From an uncultured Streptococcus sp. (GTDB lineage: Bacteria > Bacillota > Bacilli > Lactobacillales > Streptococcaceae), in assembly GCA_902470035.1 (NCBI GenBank), contig CABREZ010000018.1, positions 1-17,520 on the forward strand: a DNA stretch of 17,520 nt, in the 5' to 3' direction. The notes beneath the pieces are model-generated. The model did not search any database. It was not told the DNA's origin and was given only the letters and a program-made list of their open reading frames with translations. The translations under genes and the position numbers were made by a program. Shown one piece after another: positions 13,796 through 17,520 of the stretch (the first letter of the stretch is position 1; every line of letters starts with the position of its first letter).

Positions 13796-14260
13796 ATGCC
13801 ACAGTTAGCTACAATTTGCTATATCGATAATGGAGAAGCATTTTTGATGCTTCATCGCAATAAAAAGCCCAATGATGTCCATGAAGGCAAATGGATCGGG
13901 GTTGGTGGAAAATTAGAACGCGGAGAAACCCCTCAAGAATGTGCTGCCAGAGAAATCCTTGAAGAAACGGGTCTAGTTGCTAAGCCAGTCCTAAAAGGAA
14001 TTATCACCTTCCCTGAATTTACACCTGACCTGGACTGGTACACCTATGTCTTCAAGGTGACAGACTTTGAGGGAGAACTGATCGAGTGTAACGAAGGGAC
14101 ACTGGAGTGGGTGCCTTATGATCAAGTCTTAAGTAAGCCAACTTGGGAGGGAGACCACACCTTTGTCGAGTGGCTCTTGGAGGATAAACCCTTCTTTTCA
14201 GCTATGTTCCGCTATGATGGGAATCACTTGCTAGAGACCCATGTCGATTTCTATGAATAA
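13796..14260 (+). CDS. mutX: Nudix hydrolase, MutX (8-oxo-dGTP diphosphatase)
   Basis: 154 residues, the length of streptococcal MutX. It hydrolyses oxidised purine triphosphates such as 8-oxo-dGTP to keep them out of DNA. The Nudix box is complete: G38-x5-E44-x7-R52-E53-x2-E56-E57-x-G59, in GGKLERGETPQECAAREILE and the following ETGL. The frame is open up to 13760 inside ung, but ATG 13796 gives the family N-terminus MPQLATICYID. The ribosome site is weak (GAAGAA), so coupling to ung is likely. pyrC begins 11 nt after the stop. Confidence 0.94.
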   Translation: MPQLATICYIDNGEAFLMLHRNKKPNDVHEGKWIGVGGKLERGETPQECAAREILEETGLVAKPVLKGIITFPEFTPDLDWYTYVFKVTDFEGELIECNEGTLEWVPYDQVLSKPTWEGDHTFVEWLLEDKPFFSAMFRYDGNHLLETHVDFYE

Positions 14261-14271
14261 AGGAGTAGAAG

Positions 14272-15540
14272 ATGTTAGTCATTAAAAACGGTCGAGTCAT
14301 GGACCCAAAAACTGGTTTGGACCAAGTATGTGATCTCTTGGTAGAGCAGGGGAAAATTGTGGAAATGGGTCCGTCTCTTTCTTATGAGGGAGCCCAAGTT
14401 ATCGATGCGAGTGGCAAGGTAGTAGCGCCAGGTTTGGTGGATATTCACGTTCACTTCCGTGAACCTGGTCAGACCCACAAGGAAGACATCCATACAGGAG
14501 CTCTGGCAGCAGCAGCGGGTGGTTTCACCACAGTCGTCATGATGGCTAATACGACACCAACCATTTCAGATGTTGAGACTCTAAAAGATGTCTTGGATTC
14601 TGCTGCCAAGGAAGCTATTCATGTCAAGACAGTTGCGACGGTTACCAAGAACTTTGATGGTCAACATCTGACCGACTTTGAAGGCTTGTTACAAGCTGGG
14701 GCTGTTGGTTTCTCAGATGATGGGATTCCGTTGCAAAGTACCAAGGTAGTCCGTCAAGCCTTGGAAGAAGCAAAACGTCTGGGGACCTTCATTAGTCTCC
14801 ACGAAGAAGATCCAGAGTTGAACGGTATACTGGGACTCAATGAGCACATCGCTCGGGAACACTTCAAGGTTTGCGGTGCGACTGGTGTAGCAGAATACTC
14901 TATGGCAGCGCGGGATGCTATGATTGCTCACGCGACAGGAGGCCACCTCCACATCCAACACCTTTCTAAAGCTGAGAGTGTGAAGGTAGTTGAGTTTGCC
15001 CAAGCAATTGGCGCTCCTGTGACAGCAGAAGTAGCTCCTCAGCATTTTTCTAAGACGGAAGACCTCTTGTTGTCTAAGGGAAGCAATGCCAAGATGAATC
15101 CGCCTCTTCGTCGGGAAGAGGACCGTCGTGCAGTCATCGAAGGCTTGAAGTCAGGAGTCATTACCGTAATCGCAACGGACCACGCACCCCATCATGCGGA
15201 TGAAAAGAACGTAGCCGATATCACCAAGGCTCCTTCCGGCATGACAGGATTAGAGACCTCTCTATCGCTTGGTTTGACCTATTTGGTCCATGCAGGAGAG
15301 CTCGGCTTGATGGAACTCTTAGAAAAAATGACCTATAATCCTGCTAAATTATATAACTTTGAAGCGGGCTATTTGGAAGTCGGTGGCCCAGCGGATATTG
15401 TGATCTTTGATCCGACTGCTGACCGTCTGGTGTCTGATCATTTTGCTTCCAAGGCAGCCAATTCCCCATTCGTCGGTGAATCCCTCAAGGGACAGGTGGC
15501 TTATACCATCTGCCAGGGAAAGATTGTCTACCAAGCCTAA
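14272..15540 (+). CDS. pyrC: Dihydroorotase, class I
   Basis: 422 residues, normal for class I (Firmicute type). The cytoplasmic zinc enzyme interconverts carbamoyl aspartate and dihydroorotate, one step before PyrDB. Seen: DIHVHFREPG at 57-66 with zinc ligands H59 and H61 and substrate-binding R63; MMANTTP at 90-96; FSDDGIP at 147-153 with the metal-bridging Asp; SLHEED at 175-180 (H177); HIQHLS at 227-232 (H230); MNPPLR at 275-280; and ATDHAPH at 301-307 with catalytic D303. AAAGGAG lies 6 nt upstream of the ATG. It sits with ung and mutX rather than with the other pyr genes, and no PyrR loop precedes it. Confidence 0.97.
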   Translation: MLVIKNGRVMDPKTGLDQVCDLLVEQGKIVEMGPSLSYEGAQVIDASGKVVAPGLVDIHVHFREPGQTHKEDIHTGALAAAAGGFTTVVMMANTTPTISDVETLKDVLDSAAKEAIHVKTVATVTKNFDGQHLTDFEGLLQAGAVGFSDDGIPLQSTKVVRQALEEAKRLGTFISLHEEDPELNGILGLNEHIAREHFKVCGATGVAEYSMAARDAMIAHATGGHLHIQHLSKAESVKVVEFAQAIGAPVTAEVAPQHFSKTEDLLLSKGSNAKMNPPLRREEDRRAVIEGLKSGVITVIATDHAPHHADEKNVADITKAPSGMTGLETSLSLGLTYLVHAGELGLMELLEKMTYNPAKLYNFEAGYLEVGGPADIVIFDPTADRLVSDHFASKAANSPFVGESLKGQVAYTICQGKIVYQA

Positions 15541-15597
15541 ACTGAACTAAAAGAGAATCAAGAAAACTAAATTAACGGCTGGACGAATGAGGAGTAT

Positions 15598-16437
15598 ATG
15601 AACAGTAGAAAAATACTAGAGATGATCTTGTATTGTTTGGTCACTTTTCTGGTCTGCTTTTTTCTGGTCAATTGGCTCCTTCCTTCGGCAGAACCAGTGA
15701 TGACCAAACCATCTGCAAGTGCCAAAAAAAAGAAAGTCACCTATGTAGCGATTGGGGATTCCTTGACCAAAGGCGTAGGAGATAGCACCAATCAAGGAGG
15801 CTTTGTTCCTCTTCTTGCTCAGAGTTTGACCAATGAAACAGGTCTTGAATTCAAAGCGATCAACTATGGTGTCTCTGGCAATACGAGCAGTCAAATTTTG
15901 TCACGTATGCAGGAGAAAAAGGAGATTCGAAAGGACCTGAAGCAAGCTCAGTTACTGACCATTACTGTCGGGGGCAATGATCTGCGAAAGGCCATTCTTG
16001 AGGATACCAGTAACTTAGATCTGGACCGCTTCGAAAAAGCATCGAAGACTTACGAGAAAAATCTCAAACAGATCATCGAATTGGCCCGAAAGGACAATCC
16101 AGATCTGCCCGTTTACGTGGTGGGCATCTATAATCCCTTGTATCTCAACTTCCCCGATCTAACGGAATTGCAGACCCTTGTCGATCAGTGGAACCAAAGA
16201 ACGGAGGAGATCCTCTCTGCCTATCAAGGCGTCTACTTTGTTCCAATCAATGACCTCCTCTATAAGGGCATTGATGGCAAGAGTGGGGTGACAGAATCCG
16301 AATTAGGAAAAGAAACTGTGACCAATGATGCCTTGTATGATGAGGATAGTTTCCATCCCAATCATACAGGCTACGAGATCATGAAAGAAGCTGTACTGGA
16401 GAAAATACATGCAACTGAGAAAAAATGGTTCGAGTGA
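15598..16437 (+). CDS. SGNH/GDSL-family lipase or esterase, membrane-anchored (YpmR-like)
   Basis: 279 residues. Residues 8-29 form an N-terminal hydrophobic segment with no clear cleavage or lipobox motif, so the catalytic domain is probably tethered outside the membrane. SGNH blocks in order: AIGDSLTKG at 51-59 (nucleophile S55), NYGVSGNTS at 89-97 (block II Gly), VGGNDLR at 124-130 (N127), and DEDSFHPNHTGY at 248-259 with the D250/H253 pair. The gene order hydrolase then DUF2140 protein matches ypmR-ypmS of Bacillus subtilis. GAGGAG precedes the ATG, and the gap after pyrC is 57 nt. The natural substrate is unknown. Confidence 0.92.
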   Translation: MNSRKILEMILYCLVTFLVCFFLVNWLLPSAEPVMTKPSASAKKKKVTYVAIGDSLTKGVGDSTNQGGFVPLLAQSLTNETGLEFKAINYGVSGNTSSQILSRMQEKKEIRKDLKQAQLLTITVGGNDLRKAILEDTSNLDLDRFEKASKTYEKNLKQIIELARKDNPDLPVYVVGIYNPLYLNFPDLTELQTLVDQWNQRTEEILSAYQGVYFVPINDLLYKGIDGKSGVTESELGKETVTNDALYDEDSFHPNHTGYEIMKEAVLEKIHATEKKWFE

Positions 16438-17065
16438 AAAGAAGGTTAAGCCACCAACCACAGGACCTCATTTTAAGGAGAGACGAGAGAAAACGCCGAT
16501 CAACATCTGGAAATGGCTCTTTCTAGGCTTGGTCAGTTTCTTATTCGCTACAAGTCTAGTCATATTGGCTCGCTTCTCAACGGTACGAGAGGATGTCCGC
16601 CAACTACAGACTTCTAGCCAAGGAGGAGATGTCAAGATCGGTAGTATGACCACAACAAGGGCTCAACTAAATGAAACCATCAAGGTCATGCTTAAAAGTT
16701 ATCATTTGAGTGATTATCAACTGTATGCAGACAACCAACAGATGTTACTAGAGGGGAAGATGGACTTTTTAGGAAAGGAGTACCCGCTCTATATCTATTT
16801 CCAGCCAAGTAAGCTAGAGGATGGAAGTATCCTCTTGACCCTCAAGGATTTTTCAGTTGGGACCTTGAAACTTCCTAAGAAGACCGTGATGCAGGTGCTG
16901 TCTACAAACAAGGATCTACCTGACTTTGTAAAAATTGATAGCAAAGAAGCGACGATCAAGATCGAGCTAGCCAAGATTAAAAACGAGATGGATTTTTATG
17001 TCAAGGCTAATACCATTGATCTATACAATGATCAAATCATCTTTGATCTCTACAGGAAAAAATAA
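16409..17065 (+). CDS. ypmS: YpmS-like (DUF2140) membrane-anchored protein
   Basis: 218 residues. A basic N-terminus is followed by one membrane segment at about 33-55 (IWKWLFLGLVSFLFATSLVI) and an extracytoplasmic domain. That domain has TTTRAQLNETIKVMLKSY, an Asn-rich QLYADNQQMLLEG stretch and the C-terminal NTIDLYNDQIIFDLYRKK, typical of DUF2140 as I recall it. The start overlaps the upstream hydrolase gene by 29 nt and is supported by GGAGA 6-7 nt before ATG 16409, so the two are translationally coupled and probably act together at the cell surface. The biochemical role is unknown. Confidence 0.88.
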   Translation: MQLRKNGSSEKKVKPPTTGPHFKERREKTPINIWKWLFLGLVSFLFATSLVILARFSTVREDVRQLQTSSQGGDVKIGSMTTTRAQLNETIKVMLKSYHLSDYQLYADNQQMLLEGKMDFLGKEYPLYIYFQPSKLEDGSILLTLKDFSVGTLKLPKKTVMQVLSTNKDLPDFVKIDSKEATIKIELAKIKNEMDFYVKANTIDLYNDQIIFDLYRKK

Positions 17066-17073
17066 GAATAGCA

Positions 17074-17110
17074 GACGAAAGCAAGAAAGAGACTTTCGTC
17101 TTTATTTTGT
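17074..17110 (+). terminator. Terminator after ypmS
   Basis: GACGAAAG (17074-17081) pairs with CTTTCGTC (17093-17100), followed by TTTATTTTGT. It separates the ung-ypmS group from leuA. Confidence 0.88.
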
Positions 17111-17146
17111 TTCTATTCAAAAAATTCAGAATATTATAGAAAATTC

Positions 17147-17175
17147 TTGACATTCTATTTTCCCTATGCTAAAAT
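17147..17175 (+). promoter_or_regulatory. leuA promoter
   Basis: TTGACA (17147-17152), 17 bp, TAAAAT (17170-17175), with a start expected near 17182, 30 nt before the leader peptide ATG. Confidence 0.92.
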
Positions 17176-17211
17176 ACTAAACAAGACATTAATCAAAGGA
17201 GAAAGTCAAGC

Positions 17212-17265
17212 ATGAAAACAGCTAAGTTTATTCAATTCGCTTTGTTGTTGAGGTACTCGGGCTAG
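17212..17265 (+). CDS. leu leader peptide
   Basis: A 17-codon reading frame, MKTAKFIQFALLLRYSG, preceded by AAAGGAG about 10 nt upstream. Codons 11-13 are three consecutive Leu codons (TTG TTG TTG). Its stop lies inside the first hairpin of the attenuator. Ribosome stalling at the Leu codons when charged leucyl-tRNA is scarce would alter the downstream RNA fold. The position upstream of leuA and the Leu run make this call strong. Confidence 0.88.
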   Translation: MKTAKFIQFALLLRYSG

Positions 17266-17349
17266 TGCAAAAGCATTAGTCCTGTTTGGCTTACCAAGCG
17301 GGAGTAACAAGACATCTCGCTTAGGTAACTGGCGAGATGTTTTTATTTT
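17259..17349 (+). promoter_or_regulatory. Ribosome-mediated leucine attenuator
   Basis: Three elements are visible. Hairpin 1 pairs 17259-17266 with 17275-17282 (8 pairs, two G-U) and covers the leader stop codon. TTACCAAGCG (17291-17300) can pair with CGCTTAGGTAA (17318-17328, one bulged A), making an antiterminator. That pairing uses the end of the 5' arm and the loop of the terminator at 17312-17340, so the two folds exclude each other. Confidence 0.82.
17312..17349 (+). terminator. Attenuator terminator upstream of leuA
   Basis: ACATCTCGC (17312-17320) pairs perfectly with GCGAGATGT (17332-17340), 11-nt loop, followed by TTTTATTTTATT. Confidence 0.92.
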
Positions 17350-17379
17350 ATTCACTATGTTTAGAAAAGAGGAGACCCT

Positions 17380-17520
17380 ATGCGTAAAGTTGAATTTTTA
17401 GATACCAGTCTTCGGGATGGAGAACAGACTCCTGGAGTTAATTTTTCTATCAAAGAAAAGATTGCCATTGCTAAGCAATTGGAAAAGTGGGGCATATCTG
17501 CGATTGAAGCGGGCTTTCCA
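17380..17520 (+). CDS. leuA: 2-isopropylmalate synthase (5' part only)
   Basis: The first 47 codons are visible; the gene runs off the window (family length about 510-520 residues). It condenses acetyl-CoA with 2-ketoisovalerate, the committed step of leucine synthesis. Seen: FLDTSLRDGEQTPGVNFS at 6-23, including the metal-binding Asp and the LRDGEQ signature of the LeuA/homocitrate synthase family, then KEKIAIAKQLEKWGISAIEAGFP. AGAGGAG lies 6 nt before ATG 17380. It sits behind a leucine leader peptide and attenuator, which supports LeuA over other members of this superfamily. Confidence 0.94.
   Translation, partial: MRKVEFLDTSLRDGEQTPGVNFSIKEKIAIAKQLEKWGISAIEAGFP

Overview
The window reads as chromosomal core sequence from a viridans-type Streptococcus. 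The best evidence is the set of near-standard streptococcal proteins: DeoD, MutX of 154 residues, the PyrK/PyrDB pair, an SGNH lipase followed by YpmS, and a CpsY/MtaR-like LysR regulator. Two PyrR attenuators and a leucine attenuator fit a low-GC Firmicute. The species is not assigned. I see no phage, transposase, tRNA, rRNA or CRISPR array.

Layout. (1) 1-4104, plus strand: the 3' end of a PunA-type purine nucleoside phosphorylase, an atypical ClC-family protein, a 343-bp spacer with palindromic repeats, deoD, a HEPN-like (R-x4-H) protein of unknown function, and a Sir2 deacylase with a frameshift in its first codons. A bidirectional terminator closes this block. (2) 4176-5084, minus strand: a LysR regulator. 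(3) 5227-6597: a polytopic membrane protein resembling the DUF6688 family. (4) 6619-10755: pyrimidine synthesis in two transcription units, pyrK-pyrDB and pyrF-pyrE. Each unit has a consensus promoter and a PyrR attenuator. A likely small RNA on the minus strand lies between the units. A 390-bp array of structured repeats lies between pyrF and pyrE. (5) 10771-13093: a double-GNAT acetyltransferase broken by a one-base frameshift, then a GT-C type membrane glycosyltransferase. (6) 13119-17065: ung, mutX, pyrC, an SGNH hydrolase and ypmS, closely packed. (7) 17147-17520: a promoter, a leader peptide with three Leu codons, an attenuator and the start of leuA.

How the genes fit together. PyrC, PyrK/PyrDB, PyrE and PyrF supply the later de novo UMP steps. 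The two PyrR leaders let UMP/UTP-bound PyrR terminate transcription of both pyr units, while pyrC sits apart with DNA-repair and pool-sanitising genes and shows no PyrR leader. PunA and DeoD do purine salvage. leuA opens leucine biosynthesis under ribosome-mediated attenuation.

The least explained items are the pyrF-pyrE hairpin array, whose 16-bp stems differ between copies yet stay perfectly complementary; the small RNA candidate at 8561-8633; and the HEPN-like protein encoded between deoD and sir2. Both frameshifts fall in short homopolymers, so sequencing or assembly error must be excluded before calling either gene broken.
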